A stretch of DNA of 64,000 nucleotides. It comes from Toxonevra muliebris (taxonomy: Eukaryota; Arthropoda; Insecta; Diptera; Pallopteridae). A program made the position numbers and the translations under genes. The stretch's first letter is position 1. Each line of letters opens with the position of its first letter. Positions 9,195 through 20,990 of the stretch are shown here, in pieces. The notes beneath the pieces were generated by a model, which was not told the DNA's origin, ran no database searches, and was given only the letters and a program-made list of their open reading frames with translations. The stretch lies in the NCBI GenBank assembly GCA_963691655.1, contig CAVNUY010000022.1, positions 5,001 through 69,000 on the forward strand, written 5' to 3'.

Positions 9195-10130
9195 CTTATT
9201 ACCTTTCTAACGGTACCTTATAATTTTCAAAGGGATGTTACGAAGTGGCTGAATACATCCGTCACCAATAAAAGCATACCGCTGAGCACTGACGACCACG
9301 AATGCAGCTTCAGAAGTGTTCCGGAAGAACTTGATCAATTCGATGTTGAACTGGAACCTATCGCTACTGACGAACTGGATGAAGATGGTTTCGATGACGG
9401 CATTGACGACGACATCGGTATTCTACACGAATTAGATTATGTCGCGGGGTAGGTTAGGTTGGAGTGGCTGTCGAGAGACACACTTAGTCCTGAACGGCCC
9501 ATTGTGGTACCACATAGTTGGACCTACAGTTTAACGCCGATTCCGAACGGCGGTGTGGCAATTTTTTATCGGCTTGGTGGTTTTGCCATTACCAACCAAT
9601 GTGTGTACTTGTACACTATCTTATAATTCTCATACACTTCATATTGATAGTGAATATAAGAAAGTTATGAAAATTAACCACCAGACGAAGGCGGGAATCG
9701 AACCCGAACCTCCCAGATGAAAGTCTAGTGCACTATCCACTAGGCTATCGAGGTCGTCCATGTCGCGGGGTATATCATCCGGAAATTGGGATAAAGCGAA
9801 CACGAAAGCAGTGAGGGTTCCTTCACTTGGCTTGATCAAGTCTCAAAGGGCTATTTAAAAAAACCGTCTTTTTCTTAATGGCATTAAAAACCTGGAGTCT
9901 GTGTTTCACACAATAAACCGCTTAAAAATCGCCCACTGCGAAAACCTACAAAAGCACTTAATATCTGAAAACTCGGACGTTGGTTTGCCTGACACTGTTA
10001 AAAAACTTTTTTTTTAAAACGCGGATTAAACTTTCGCATTAAAAGTTTGAACAAGCGTTTGAAAATAAAAAAGGCGAAGCAGAGGGGGTTCAAGAAGTTA
10101 ATCAAAATAAATCCTTGAATATCGTAAGTA
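9195..10130 (+). pseudogene. P-element-like transposase C-terminal remnant
   Basis: Reading across the SINE that splits it, the plus strand gives QRDVTKWLN, a strongly acidic segment (ELDEDGFDDGIDDD), then HELDYVAGYIIRKL. A YVAGY-type motif followed by a Leu-Lys-rich segment (GYLKKPS, LKNLESVF, TVKKLFFKTRIKLS) is typical of the C-terminal half of P-element and THAP9-type transposases. Several stops and frameshifts are present after 9780. No P-type ends were found. The assignment rests on motif order only, without a database comparison. Confidence 0.6.
9452..9760 (-). mobile_element. tRNA-derived SINE, monomer form with LOA-type tail
   Basis: The minus strand begins with a tRNA-Glu-like head: A box TAGCCTAGTGG near 9745 and B box GGTTCGATTCC near 9688. 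A body shared with the dimeric SINEs elsewhere in the window follows. The 3' end, GCCACTCCAACCTAACC, equals the 3' end of the LOA-like LINEs near 27180 and 45860. The insert is flanked by the 13-bp duplication ATGTCGCGGGGTA (9439-9451 and 9761-9773), which splits the P-like transposase. Such elements are transcribed by RNA polymerase III and moved by a partner LINE. Confidence 0.9.
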
Positions 10131-11489
10131 AATGGATGCTCGTAGTCAATTTCCAATAAACTGATTCGGATTAATTGCAGCGTTTTGACACGTCACGAAG
10201 AGCGAGTGTGTGCATAAACAATATAAACAAGCCAAATGAATATCTCAATAAAAGTTGGTTTTTACAGACTTTGCAACTAAAAATGTTGTGTTTTATTTCT
10301 GTTTTGAATAAATAAATTTTATACTTTTGGTGACGATATAAACTAAATAATTCCCAAGGTTTCAAAGGTTCGGGTGTCCTGCAAGTATTCCACTTTTAAT
10401 TGTCGTGCAATGAACCTTGCAGCATTCGTACCAGTTAGGTAGCACGAAACAACTGTTTGATGGCATTGCTCAGAAAGAGCTACATTTAACTTTATTTCCC
10501 AAATATTTTATTATTCATAGTGATGAGCCAATTAAATGCATAGTTGAGGTTGGATTAGCGCAGTGAACAATAACCAAATTATATTACTAAATCCATAAAG
10601 CGAAATTGTTTGATGCCCAATTGTTCGCCTTGTAAAACTTGCATTATTTGCATTTTCGTATTGTTTGCCCAAATAAAAAGTGCCCGCTTATTGTTGTCGA
10701 AAGATTAAGTTCCTGCACTAAAAGCTGCTCCTGTGTGGGTAGCAATACATCGCTTGTAATGACCATTTTGCTATGTCCTCTGGATGTTTTGCCATTGTTG
10801 TTTACGTTTGATTGCTTCTTTTTTTCGCCTTCATAAATATGTTTTGCAAAATTTAATTTTTGAATTAAAAATGATTTTTACCGATTTAAAACGTGTTTTA
10901 ATGATTTGAAAGAAGATTTTTGCTTATAAGTTATAAATGCATTTAAAACAGAATTTTAACATTGAAATATTTAGAGAAATCTATAAATACCCTGAACTTT
11001 TTTCACTTCTATATCAAACGATTTACAATATTTACATTTTACAGATTCTTTTAATAACAAAGTATATACACGTGTTTAAAACAGTTAGAAAATGTTTTAG
11101 AAAAAAAAAATATAAACATATAACTTTAAAATGTTATTAGTGATGATTCTTAACAAAGAATTTGCATTCCAATAGTATTAAAAATAACTACTGGCGTATA
11201 GTCTATATGAAGGAATATATTTAACTGCATTTTTTTTTTTTGTTACTTATTTTTGATGTCCAATTAATAATTTGAATTTAATTTTCCATAAAAATTCGCC
11301 TAAATAAAACTCCAAAATGAATTTAATTCATTTTTATTTCGTATGCACAATCAATAGCACTTGTCCTTATGGTATGTTGTCCACATTAAATTCGATTCGT
11401 CGTGGTTTCACTCATCTTAACGATTTAAAGCAGCCAAAAAAGGATAAGCATCATAAACCAATTTGTGTAACTCAGAACTGAACTCCTGC
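10131..11489. other. No supported gene
   Basis: The sequence is AT-rich with short chance frames only. I see no domain, inverted repeat or target duplication here. Confidence 0.4.
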
Positions 11490-12545
11490 AGCTTGCACTT
11501 GTATTTACAACGATTCGGTATTGACTGCAAAGAAACGTTCTCACCTTTAGCAAGGTATTCAACGGTTCGATTACTCATCGCTTTAGCTGTAGAATACAAA
11601 ATGATAGTACACCAGTTAGATGTTACGTCAGCGTATCTAAACGGAAATTTAGATGAAGATGTTTTTATGACGCAACCAGAAAATTTTATTGACGATTCGA
11701 ATAAAACTAAAGTATGCCAATTAATAAAGGCTCTGTACAGACTTAAACTGTCGGGCAGGCAGTGGAATGAAAAACTGCACTATGTATTAAACATTGGATT
11801 CAGTCGATGCCATTGTGATACCTGTGTCTATACAAACAGAATGCTCAGCTGTGTGTGATTGTGATATACGTTGATGACATTTTATTGGCTTGATCTGATA
11901 TATATATGATGAACGACTGCAAACATCAACTTTGTTGCGAATTTGATATTGTCGACAAGGGACCGATCGATTTTTTCCTTGGCATGGAGTTCGAAAGAGA
12001 GGGAGAACGTGGAGCTTTCGAAATCAGTCAACGCCAACTTATACAAGGCTTATTGGATGAATTTCAGATGACAGAATGCAAACGGGCGTCTACGCCCATC
12101 GATCCAGGGTTAAAGTTGAAAAAATGCTATAAATTGGTTCCCGCAATTGGCGCAGCAATTTCATGGGAGTCAAAAAAACAGAGTTCTGTCACCTTAAGTA
12201 GCATCGAGACGGAATATATGGCACTTAGTGCAGCGTCTAAGGAACTATTATAACTTAGAAAATTGATAACTGAAGTAGGTTTTGAAAGAATTGTTACTAA
12301 ACCAACCGTTTTATTTCGGGACAACTTAAGCGCGCTTCAGTTAGTAAAGAATCCTATTTTCACGCTAGAACAAAGCATATTGATATTCGTGTTCATTTCA
12401 TTCGGAAATTTACAAAAATAAATTGTTAGAATGAAAATATACGCCAACTAACGAAATGACAGCGGATATCCTTACAAAAATCTGGCAAAATGCAAACACT
12501 TAAAATTTGTACATCTCCTGGGTATAAAAATGTAATATTGAATTG
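11490..12545 (+). pseudogene. Copia-type pol remnant (RT and RNase H)
   Basis: The RT blocks are readable: KETFSPLARYSTVRLLIALA, HQLDVTSAYLNGNL with the first catalytic Asp, KALYRLKLSGRQWNEKL, and the active site IYVDDILLA at about 11860-11890. Then comes FFLGMEFE. Near 12140 the frame jumps from the connection region to the RNase H segment SVTLSSIETEYMALSAASKE, so the middle is deleted. A stop after DDILLA and others later break it. The order and motifs are those of Ty1/copia elements. An LTR-like sequence begins a few bases after the end. Confidence 0.85.
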
Positions 12546-12552
12546 AGTGGAA

Positions 12553-12819
12553 ATGTTAAAATATACAATTCGAACATGGCAACAATGTTACATCTTTACA
12601 TATACACATACTTTCTTAATAACATATACTTATTTTATATACTAATGCATGGTTTTCACTATGTCATATTCCCTGTCACAAAGAGAAATAATACTGATTA
12701 TAAAAATAATAAATAATAAAAAAGAAAATAATACTGATTATAATAATAAAATTAAATACTTGTAATAAAATGTCAATAAACTAAAAAAAATAAAATCATT
12801 TAAAACCCAAAACTCTCTT
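12553..12819 (+). repeat. LTR-like sequence
   Basis: It begins TGTTAAAATATAC just after the copia pol remnant and ends near AACCCAAAACTCT. Its last 80 bases (about 12740-12817) match 23918-23994, which lies after a Ty3/gypsy integrase. A primer-site-like sequence follows at 12820. The left part could be a copia 3' LTR and the right part a gypsy-type LTR end; this cannot be settled without family consensus sequences. Confidence 0.55.
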
Positions 12820-12838
12820 GGGGCTCAACCGGGATTGC
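12820..12838 (+). promoter_or_regulatory. Candidate primer binding site
   Basis: TTGGGGCTCAACCGGGATT follows the LTR-like end directly. TGG plus a sequence complementary to a tRNA T-arm and acceptor end (reverse complement AATCCCGGTTGAGCCCC) is what a retrotransposon primer site looks like. The matching tRNA was not identified. Confidence 0.45.
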
Positions 12839-12839
12839 G

Positions 12840-13194
12840 GTGAGGAGCCAGTCGGTAAAAAAGAAGCGTTTTGTGTTGAAACTTTTTTTTCCATAAGTCA
12901 CGGGAGAGCTAGGGCTCCGCTAGTGTAAAGTGTCGTGGGTGCATGTTGCCAGTGATTATTTAACGTAAAGTGGCGAATAGTGGGTTTAACATTTAACATA
13001 AAAAACGAAAAAAAAAGGAAAAGATAAAAATGTATATTACATCATTAAATGTATAAACTACATTTTGGCGTGGAAGAACTTTCTAGAAGTCGCGCAGAAT
13101 CCCGTTATATTTTAGCGTCTATGTAATGCGACAAAGTCGCGCTTGCGGTATAAATAATTTAAAAAAACTTTACGTTGGCAACAAGAGAGAGAGT
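12840..13194. other. Possible untranslated leader of the second gypsy-type element
   Basis: This stretch has no long frame. It follows the candidate primer site and would be leader sequence if the LTR at 12553-12819 and the gag at 19035 belong together. That link is an inference. Confidence 0.3.
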
Positions 13195-13202
13195 CAGACA
13201 AA

Positions 13203-14391
13203 CACGGTTGTACCAAAACTGGTACATTTTTTTCCATATATCTATGATTGGTACATGTTTTTAATATCTGGTACATTCTGTGGGCAAAGTTAGCTTTCAT
13301 AATAATTAAGAATTGTAAACTTATTTTCAAAATATTTTTTGTTGAAAAAAGTAAAATTTAAATATAAGTACATAATATATAATGCTTTCAAAAGAATTGT
13401 GTGTCGGACGGTAAGAATCTCATTATATCTAGTAGGCCTAAGACTATTTTTGAAATACAAAATATATTTTAATTAAGGTGTTACTTTTTATTAAGGATGT
13501 AGTCTGGTGTTTCGGCCTAATTTTTAAAGTTATTTCGAGAATTTTTTATTATAACAAAATAAAATACAATTATTTCATTAAATGTGTTGCAGGCTAAAGG
13601 AACTATATGTGTAGTCATCACAACAACAGCGTATACAGAGACGGGCAAATCAGACCGCCGTTTCAGAATCCGCCACGATTCCTCATCAGTGATCTTAGTG
13701 ATAGTTCTTAATCTTTCAATGTCCTATATAAGCTACTAATATTTGAATTCATAACCAAGAATTCCAGATTTGATTCCAAATATCTTCACTGAATAGAGAT
13801 ATTGAAAGAAAAGTACCACTAACGTTCTGTATACTTATTTGTTGTTGTGTTTGTCTCCTTACTACTAGTGCGCATAACAGTTCGTTATTTCAAAGTCTAG
13901 TACATGAGAAAGAGTGTGTGTGTTGAATCAAGCTATATTTAACTGTACAAAAAAAATTTTTTGGAGTTTATTTTACAATATGTTTTTAGCCTTTTTTTAC
14001 GTCCTAAGTGGATACCTAAAAAAAAGTGTGGGGCTGGCCCGGGTTTAAACAATTCTACTTCCTGGGAGAGTCATTGGCGTGTAAAATAATATATAAAAAG
14101 TTCAGCCCAATCAGTTCGATAGAATTCTCTTAGACCCCTGGGCCGGTCAAAAAAAAACGTTGTTTCGAGAAAAACGTTTTTAAAGTTTTAACGAGAGATA
14201 AAGTTTACTTTCAATATATTGTACTTTCGAAACACATTTAAAAAAATATTCAATTTTTTTAAACTCGAATACCAGACTACATCCTTAATAAATAACATTT
14301 AATGTTACTTATTATATTGGTTTTTTTCCCCATTTGGTACATTTTTTGGTAAATATTGGTACAAAATAAAATGAGTAAGTGGCAACCGTGC
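13203..14391. mobile_element. hAT-like non-autonomous DNA element
   Basis: The ends are an 8-bp inverted repeat, CACGGTTG and CAACCGTG, followed inward by TGGTAC-containing words on both sides. They are flanked by the direct 8-bp duplication CAGACAAA (13195-13202 and 14392-14399). An 8-bp target duplication is the hallmark of hAT elements. No transposase is present. A second inverted-repeat element sits inside. Confidence 0.75.
13491..14288. mobile_element. TTAA-flanked MITE nested in the hAT-like element
   Basis: The left end reads TTAAGGATGTAGTCTGGT and the right end is its exact reverse complement ACCAGACTACATCCTTAA, an 18-bp perfect inverted repeat with further partial matching inward. 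The TTAA at both ends suggests piggyBac-type target use. There is no coding sequence for a transposase. Confidence 0.8.
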
Positions 14392-14399
14392 AGACAAAT

Positions 14400-14945
14400 A
14401 AAAAAGAAATACCCCTATTTCGAAATACAAATGCAGTTCGAAAATAGATTGATGCTATAAACACAACCAAAGCAGTCGGCCTCTAACCGCTTACTTCTTC
14501 TGAGAGAATAAACACAATAAGAGCGTCAACCTCTAGCGTCAAGAATATGTAAAAGAAAAACAAAACAAAAGCAGTTGGATTTGATTATTGTTTTAACAGC
14601 TCAGTTTTTTTTTATTTACGTTATCAATTATCAAAAAATAAATAGAAACTTCAATATTCTGTAATTTGAAAAAATTGTTGTATAAATTAAAATTATTTAC
14701 ATCGTTTATTTGTGCAAAAGTCATCAAAAGAATGAAGAAACTAAAAGGCAAGGCGAAAAAATACATATATTTTCGTACTAAAACTTGGCAGCACTTGGCT
14801 TTTTTTGAAAAATATGGCAATGTTTCCCCTCTCACAAGAGAGAAAACATTATGAAGTTGAGAAAATTTGAATAGAATATAGTGTAGCGTCGTTGAGGCGG
14901 CAGCTAGCTTCAGAAATTTGTCCCGGCTGCTTTGGTTGTGTTTAT
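14400..14945. other. No supported gene
   Basis: This AT-rich stretch lies between the hAT-like element and the CR1-like LINE. Its short frames resemble nothing known. Confidence 0.35.
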
Positions 14946-15029
14946 ACCATGAATTTTATTTATTTAAGAAATATTGTCTGTACATGTAAGACTTATAGTC
15001 TTACATGAGAACATAATAAATTTTACCAG

Positions 15030-17250
15030 TAGTATAGTTAATATGATCAGAACACCCCAAACTTCAGTTCAATTTAAAACCAAGGCTAGTGATTGTCTGC
15101 TCAAATTTCACTACATTGTTTTCGAAAATCAACGATGGAAGATTATTTTCAGTTGGAGAGCAATGTGCAATACATATTGCTTTAGTCTTCGATACATTCA
15201 AGTTTAGGTTGTTCTGACTTGCCCACAAAGAAATTGAAGCAAGATCCTCACTAACTCTAACAAATAAGTCCTCAGAAAGGTCAATTGGGCGGGATAAGTA
15301 AATTTGAGCATCATCAGCATACAGGTGTATTGCAGCAATGTGTAATATCATTAATAAAAATGCTAAATAAACCTTGAGGAACGCCAGAATAAAGTCTCCT
15401 TGTCTCTGAAATTTTATCGTTCACCACAACCCTTTGCCAGCGATTGCTTAAGTAGCTTTCAAGTAATATTTTTGCACTATCAGCGAATCCAAAGTAATTG
15501 CTTAATTTCTGCAAAAGTAAATTATGGTCAACTGTGTCAAAGGCTTTCGAGAAATAAAAAAGAGTCAAGATAGTCAGTTCACCTCTGTCAAAAGCTGGTC
15601 GTAAGTCTTTTACAACTTTAAGCATTGCGGTAGCACAGCTGTGTCCTACTCTAAGGCCAGACTGATTGTCGGTTAGCAGATTATTTTTGTCAAAATGTTC
15701 AACAATTTGTTTTAGATAGTGCAGGTAAAATACTAATTGGACGAAAGTCCGAAGGTGAAACGGCTGCAAGTTTTTTTTAGCAATCGGGGTAACGATAGCT
15801 ATGAAGTAATAGAGAAATTCAAGATATGAGTAAGTGTCGGAAGAATATGTGGGGGAATTATTTTAAAAATCGTAAGCTTATGCCATCAATTCCAATAGCG
15901 TTTGTTTTGATGGACAACAGGCTTTTTATAATAGCATATTCAGACACAGTTTGAAAATAAAATTTGTCATCAGGTTGGAAAGGTAAGCATTGTCTTATCT
16001 CAAAATTGGTATTTTGTTGCACAATATTCGAGTGTAAGAAATGGTTATTCATAATATTGACATCTAAATTGCATACGGAATTATTTTTATTCCCAATGCC
16101 CACAGACTTCAAATTTTTCTACACAGTTTTAGTTGGCAACTTAGTAAGTAGCTTTTTATGAAAAAACAGTCTTTTTGAATTTCTTATTATAAGATTAGCA
16201 TGATTTCTGGAGATTCGGTAACATTCCCAGTTATCACTAGTCAGGTTACGTTTCCATCGAGTGTAATATTTGTTACGAGCTTTGATAGCCAATAAGACCT
16301 CCTTTGTAAACCAGGGATGTTTTTTGTTGCGGATTATAATAGTACTCAGTGGAACATACTTTTTCATAGAGATAATTTATACAAGAGGTGAAATAACTTA
16401 CCTTTTGGTTTATATCAGGAGAATACCAAACTATGTTCCATTGAATAATACTCGTTTCATAAGACAGATCAGTAACATTCACATTTTTAAAATCTCTATA
16501 GTGAATCCTTAAATCTTCAGTATAATTATTAAAGTGAATGTTATAAGAGGTAAATAACATATCGTGATCAGATATTCCAGCAAGAGATAATTGTTCGAAG
16601 TGCAGCAGATTAGAATTGTCTGAAACACAAAGTAAGTCCAATAGGGTTGATTTACTATTCGCTGAAAAACGAACTACTTGTAGGCCAATAGAATGTACTT
16701 TAACGAGGAAATTCATGGATCTCGCATCATTGGTTAAAAGAACCACGTTGAAATCGCCACAAAGTAAAATATGCTCATATTGTATTGCCAACTGAGTTAA
16801 CTTAGTGAATAAGCTATCTAAATCAAAGGATTTACTGGGATTATAGACGCATGCAACTAAGCATTTATTACTACCATCCCCAATTTCTACAATAAGACAC
16901 TCAACCTGATCATTCCAATCAGATTTAAAGATTATCTTTTGTTGTAAAGACTTTTTGTCATAGATGGCAATACCGCCACCCCTCGCACCAGTTTTCCTAT
17001 CATTTCTAACTAATGGATAATTTCACAAAGCACATAAATTAGTCTACATATCTTCTTTAAACCATGTTTCAGTCACACATAAAACATCGACAACAGTACC
17101 TTGAAAGAGATAGTTCAGATAATCAATTTTGCTTCTGGCATTAATGTGGCATAGTTGGAAACCAGGATGGGTAGAAATAACAATATCAAAAATGGATTTC
17201 AGGCATTCAGTGTCAGTGTTGAAACTTGTATTAATGCTAATCATTAGGCA
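15030..17250 (-). pseudogene. ORF2 of the CR1-like LINE: endonuclease and reverse transcriptase
   Basis: The endonuclease begins near 17200 with LCHINARSKIDYLNYLF and VLCVTETWF (catalytic Glu). ARGGGIAIYDKK, LLCGDFNVVL and GISDHDMLF follow. The RT begins near 16110 (IGIDGISLRFLK), then NNLLTDNQSGLRVGHSC, FYFSKAFDTVDHNLLLQKLS (first catalytic Asp lost from the usual LDFSKAFD) and LYADDAQIYL. The frame changes at least four times. The protein would nick DNA and copy the LINE RNA at the target. Confidence 0.75.
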
Positions 17251-17652
17251 TATTCAATTTGGTGTTAGTAAAGAGGCAATAGTATAAAAAAGCATAATAT
17301 AAGTAAGGGAGCATGTTTGCTGAGATGAGAAAGTTAAAAACAAAAAAAAAAAAAGAAAAGAAGAATAATAATAAGAGTATTGTTGTTGTTAATGTCGTGT
17401 TGTTGTTATTTTACACACAGTCTGTTCTTAGTGTGCTGACAATTTCATCTAATTGTTCTTTGCTGTTTACTAGTTTTGACTCAGTATTATAATTTGTTCT
17501 GATATGTACTTTTCCGCGAATAGAAAAAGCAGATGTTAATAATTTCTGTCGTTTAAGTTGTACATAATTTCGCGGTTAGTCGTTGTTAGGCTTTCGTGGA
17601 TATAAACTCTCCTGTCACCACGAACATCAATATCAGAAAGCAAAATTGATCT

Positions 17653-18265
17653 TTAATTAGATTTACGGAAACCAGTTATTGATTTTAAGAGCTGATTCCT
17701 GCAATGAGATGAATGTAATTTCACCACGATCGGAACTGCATTGTTCTTATTTTTGTTGGTGTGCATACGAAAATATTCTCGCACACGAGGTATATCACAG
17801 CGTACCGCTTGGAACATTTTTGTAAATACCAGTTCCAAGTTTTCACTATTGGATTGAGGAATTCCATGTATTAATACATCCGTAGACACAGCATTATTTT
17901 CAAGGGTTTCAATTTGTGATCGCATTTCTTGCATCTCACTTTTAAGTGACCGAAGCTCCGAGCATGTTGCCTCAACAGCCGTTATTCTCTCATCAAATTT
18001 CATTAAATTTGCTTTTATGTTAGACAACTCACCAACTATTTCGCTCATTCTTTGCATGACCCTATCTTCAACACTTCGTATGGACCCACTAAGCTGTTTA
18101 ATTACATTCTGCTCATGTTCCTTAAGCTTCTGTTCCCATAACTGCATCAGATTCGCAGTCGGGAGGCTATCACCATCACCTTTTCTCTATATTACGGGTA
18201 CTCGGGGATGAACTATTATTTCGCGCCAACTGCTGTTTATTCGCACCTCTGGTTATAGTTGTCAT
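17653..18265 (-). pseudogene. ORF1 of the CR1-like LINE, coiled coil
   Basis: From about 18147 the frame is rich in heptad-like Leu, Met and Val residues with many Glu, Lys and Arg (MQRMSEIVGELSNIKANLMK, LRSLKSEMQEMRSQIETLEN), which predicts a coiled coil. VSTDVLIHGIPQSNSENL and an RRM-like C-terminal part follow (VPIVVKLHSSHCRNQLLKSI). This is the usual plan of LINE ORF1 RNA-binding proteins. A frameshift near 18190 separates it from the likely ATG at 18265. Confidence 0.7.
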
Positions 18266-18299
18266 TTTCACAAACAAACATTTTTAATAAAAACAAAAT

Positions 18300-19020
18300 A
18301 AATATGCAGCTACTGAGAGATTTTCTAAGTTCTGGATTTTTAACTTTTTAGCTAAATTTTGCAATACTCAAATGCAGATCCGACTCTATTTGTATAGAGA
18401 TAATTAGTTTTAAATTAGAATTTACTGTTATCAAATAAAATTACCAATATATGCCAAAGTAAAGAACGCGATTTCCTGCCAGCACTAAAAAACACGTCTA
18501 CTCGGGTCGCATGTCGATCGAATATATGTATAGAGAAAAAAAAATTAGGATGTGTTTTTTTTTTTGCAAAACAGCGAATATAAAAACAAAACAAAATAGT
18601 TAATCTCAAATAAAACGAATTCAACCCCAATTGATTGTTCCAACAATAATAAACTGTGGTAGCTGGCAGTGAGAGACTGACTGCGTAACAACAGCAAAAG
18701 TTGTATGTATGTGTGGCGTAGCAGAGACACGCGTACGGTGAAATTAACTAAGTAGGGAAGAGAAAGATTTGTTATAAAGATGTCAATAAAGTTTGAATAG
18801 ATTCATATTTCGATCATAAAGTAAATTTGAAGATTTTAATTAAATAGTTTAATCTAAAAATAAAAAGTTGAATTTTAAGGAAATATTTTGCGACAACAAC
18901 GTATTTCTTTCGCTGAAGTTAATTGAAAATTATTACTTAAAATAAGAATATTCTTTGTAATTGTAGATTTAAGATTCAGTACAAAAATTGAATTATTACA
19001 AATTATATTTTTTATTATAT
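18300..19020. other. No supported gene
   Basis: AT-rich sequence between ORF1 of the CR1-like LINE and the gag of the second gypsy-type element. The word ATGTCAATAAAGTTTGAAT near 18780 resembles the LTR end word seen at 12770 and 23945, but no LTR edge is clear. Confidence 0.3.
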
Positions 19021-19034
19021 TTAAGAATTACTTA

Positions 19035-19487
19035 ATGGTGTTAAACGAAATGAACTCGAATGAAATTCTGAGTTTGACTGTAGACGAACTGAAGCAGAAA
19101 TTGGCTGGGTTGCAATTGTTGAGTACTGGACGTAAGATCGTACTGCAAGACAGATTCCTACAACATTTCGGTCTACTTCGGCACGATGATGAGGAATCAG
19201 AATATGGTGATGCTTCTGCGATCATTCCACCCCCCAGTTTTGTAGAACGCTCTACATTTACGTTGAAAGACATTCAGGAACTGGTCAGGCAGATGTAGAT
19301 CAGTTTATAAATGAGTTCGAAGATAACGCTATAGCCGTACGTTGGAATGACCTTCAGAAATATATCTAAGCAAAACAATTACTTGTAGGTGCTGCCAGAA
19401 TTTTTGTCAAGAGTCAATCAGGCATCAATAGCTGGGAGACATTGAAAGCGGCACTGATAAAAGAATTCGGAACTTCATTATCCTCTC
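19035..19487 (+). pseudogene. Gag start of a second Ty3/gypsy element, SAP-like N-terminus
   Basis: Residues about 10-45 (SLTVDELKQKLAGLQLLSTG and on to LQDRFLQHFGL) fit the SAP fold pattern: a Leu-rich helix, a short turn with a conserved Gly, and a second Leu-rich helix. After a frame change near 19290, capsid-like sequence follows: INEFEDNAIAVRWNDLQKYI, AKQLLVGAARIFVKSQSG and SWETLKAALIKEFGTSLSS, as in gypsy-type Gag proteins. The frame is cut at 19488 by an inverted-repeat DNA element. Confidence 0.7.
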
Positions 19488-20394
19488 TACACCCAGAAAA
19501 ATACCCATCTCTAAAACAAAGAAAAAGTTTCATCATTTTGAATCCACCAAAATTTCTCTCGTTTATGTAAATTTTCCTCAAAATGGAGAAAAATGTGTTC
19601 CTTTCATGCAACCATAGTGTTTAATTTGAAGTAAGTTATTTCTTCATTTTTGGAAATTTAGTTGCGGTGCTGCCCACAAATTGCAATAAAATCCCAAATT
19701 TCAATGAAATTGTTAAAACTAAAATTAAAGGAAAGTAAGATAAAAAAGTAAGTAAAATACAAGAAAATAGGGTTGTGGTAAATGGGCATCTTCATATACC
19801 ATTTTTTTCTAAAGCTTAGTCCTTACAACGCGTCGCTGCATAAAATTTTAACTCAATGGCTTTTACGAATTACTTTGACTATTGTTAACACAAATGTGTA
19901 TGGAACAATGAACGTTTCCATAAATCTGTTTCATCCAAAATTTATTCGCATCAGCATATACAAATTCAAGATCCATTTGGCTACGAAACAAAAGTATCAA
20001 AATACCATAAACAAACAAATTACCTTTTTAGAATAAAATAAGGTGGCATCATTGAACTTACATATTGTTTTTGCATAGAAAATGTAAGAAAGAGACGAAT
20101 GTTCTCCATACAAAATTTTGGTATACACAAAAAAACCAGCTTTACTCTTTTGGCATTAGCAGACAATCGCGTACGCTTTACTTTTCTTTTGAATTTTTTA
20201 GTTGATGTCTCTATTTCAAGCGAAGCGGTTGTGTTTGTAGCTGTTGATATAATTTGTGAAAAAAAAAATGTATATATTTGTGAAAAAGAAACAAAATATA
20301 TTCGAAAGAAGTAAATTTCAATAAACTTTTGATTATTTTAAGGCGACGACGCCTGTAGTGTATGTAAACATACATATGAATGTTATCCTTAATC

Positions 20395-20800
20395 TATATT
20401 ATTATCTATATATATAAAATAGAGGCTCTTAAATGTTTAGTCCTAATAGGTTTCTATATTTCGCAACGGATTGTCATGAAATTTCGTATGTAATTGCTTT
20501 GGACATTTGTCGAGTTAAGTTGATATTTATTTTAAGTTAATTTCAAATAGTTACTTTAATATAGATCGATATTTGAACCAATGTCAGCTTTTTATAAAAT
20601 TTAGCTACTTAATGCAAAATGCTGCTTAAACTATAAGAGGTACATAAAAATTATGTATAAAAAGATTATAGATCTTATCGTTTGCTAAAATAAAGTCAGT
20701 GGTGGCATATATCTAAAGTTAATAGTTTACCTGTAAAATGCATTTTAATAATTAAAATTTGTCCCCCTTACATTTGTTATTATATATATTTATGTTTTTT
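20395..20800 (+). other. Possible Helentron-like fragment
   Basis: The segment begins ATTATTATCTATATATATAAA and continues with CAACGGATTGTCATGAAATT. A TCTATATATATAAA-type start followed by such a word recalls the 5' part of insect Helitron or Helentron elements from memory. It lacks a visible 3' hairpin, and it lies between the left arm of the TA element and the nested copy. Confidence 0.25.
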
Positions 20801-20990
20801 CTATAATCAAGTCAAAGATTTTTTTACTTAGCTCGCTGTGATTTCCACCACACAAACACAAAGCAGAAAAGAATGCGTATGAGCTTTGCGTGTTTGGTGT
20901 CATGAGTTCGAATCCCACTACCCAAGTGATTCTTTTTTTATACAATACTATTATATAAAACTGAAACTTGATTTCATGGACATATGCCCA

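Larger units (their letters stand above)
14950..18270 (-). mobile_element. CR1-like LINE with ORF1 and ORF2, decayed
   Basis: ORF1, an endonuclease, a reverse transcriptase and an AT-rich 3' end can be followed on the minus strand. The start of ORF1 is near 18265 (MTTITRGANKQQLARN). The RT active site YADDAQIYLS is typical of CR1-like LINEs of the Jockey superfamily, so the clade is inferred from motifs. Similar pieces occur at 50990-52470 and 58390-60380. No target duplication was found. Confidence 0.75.
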
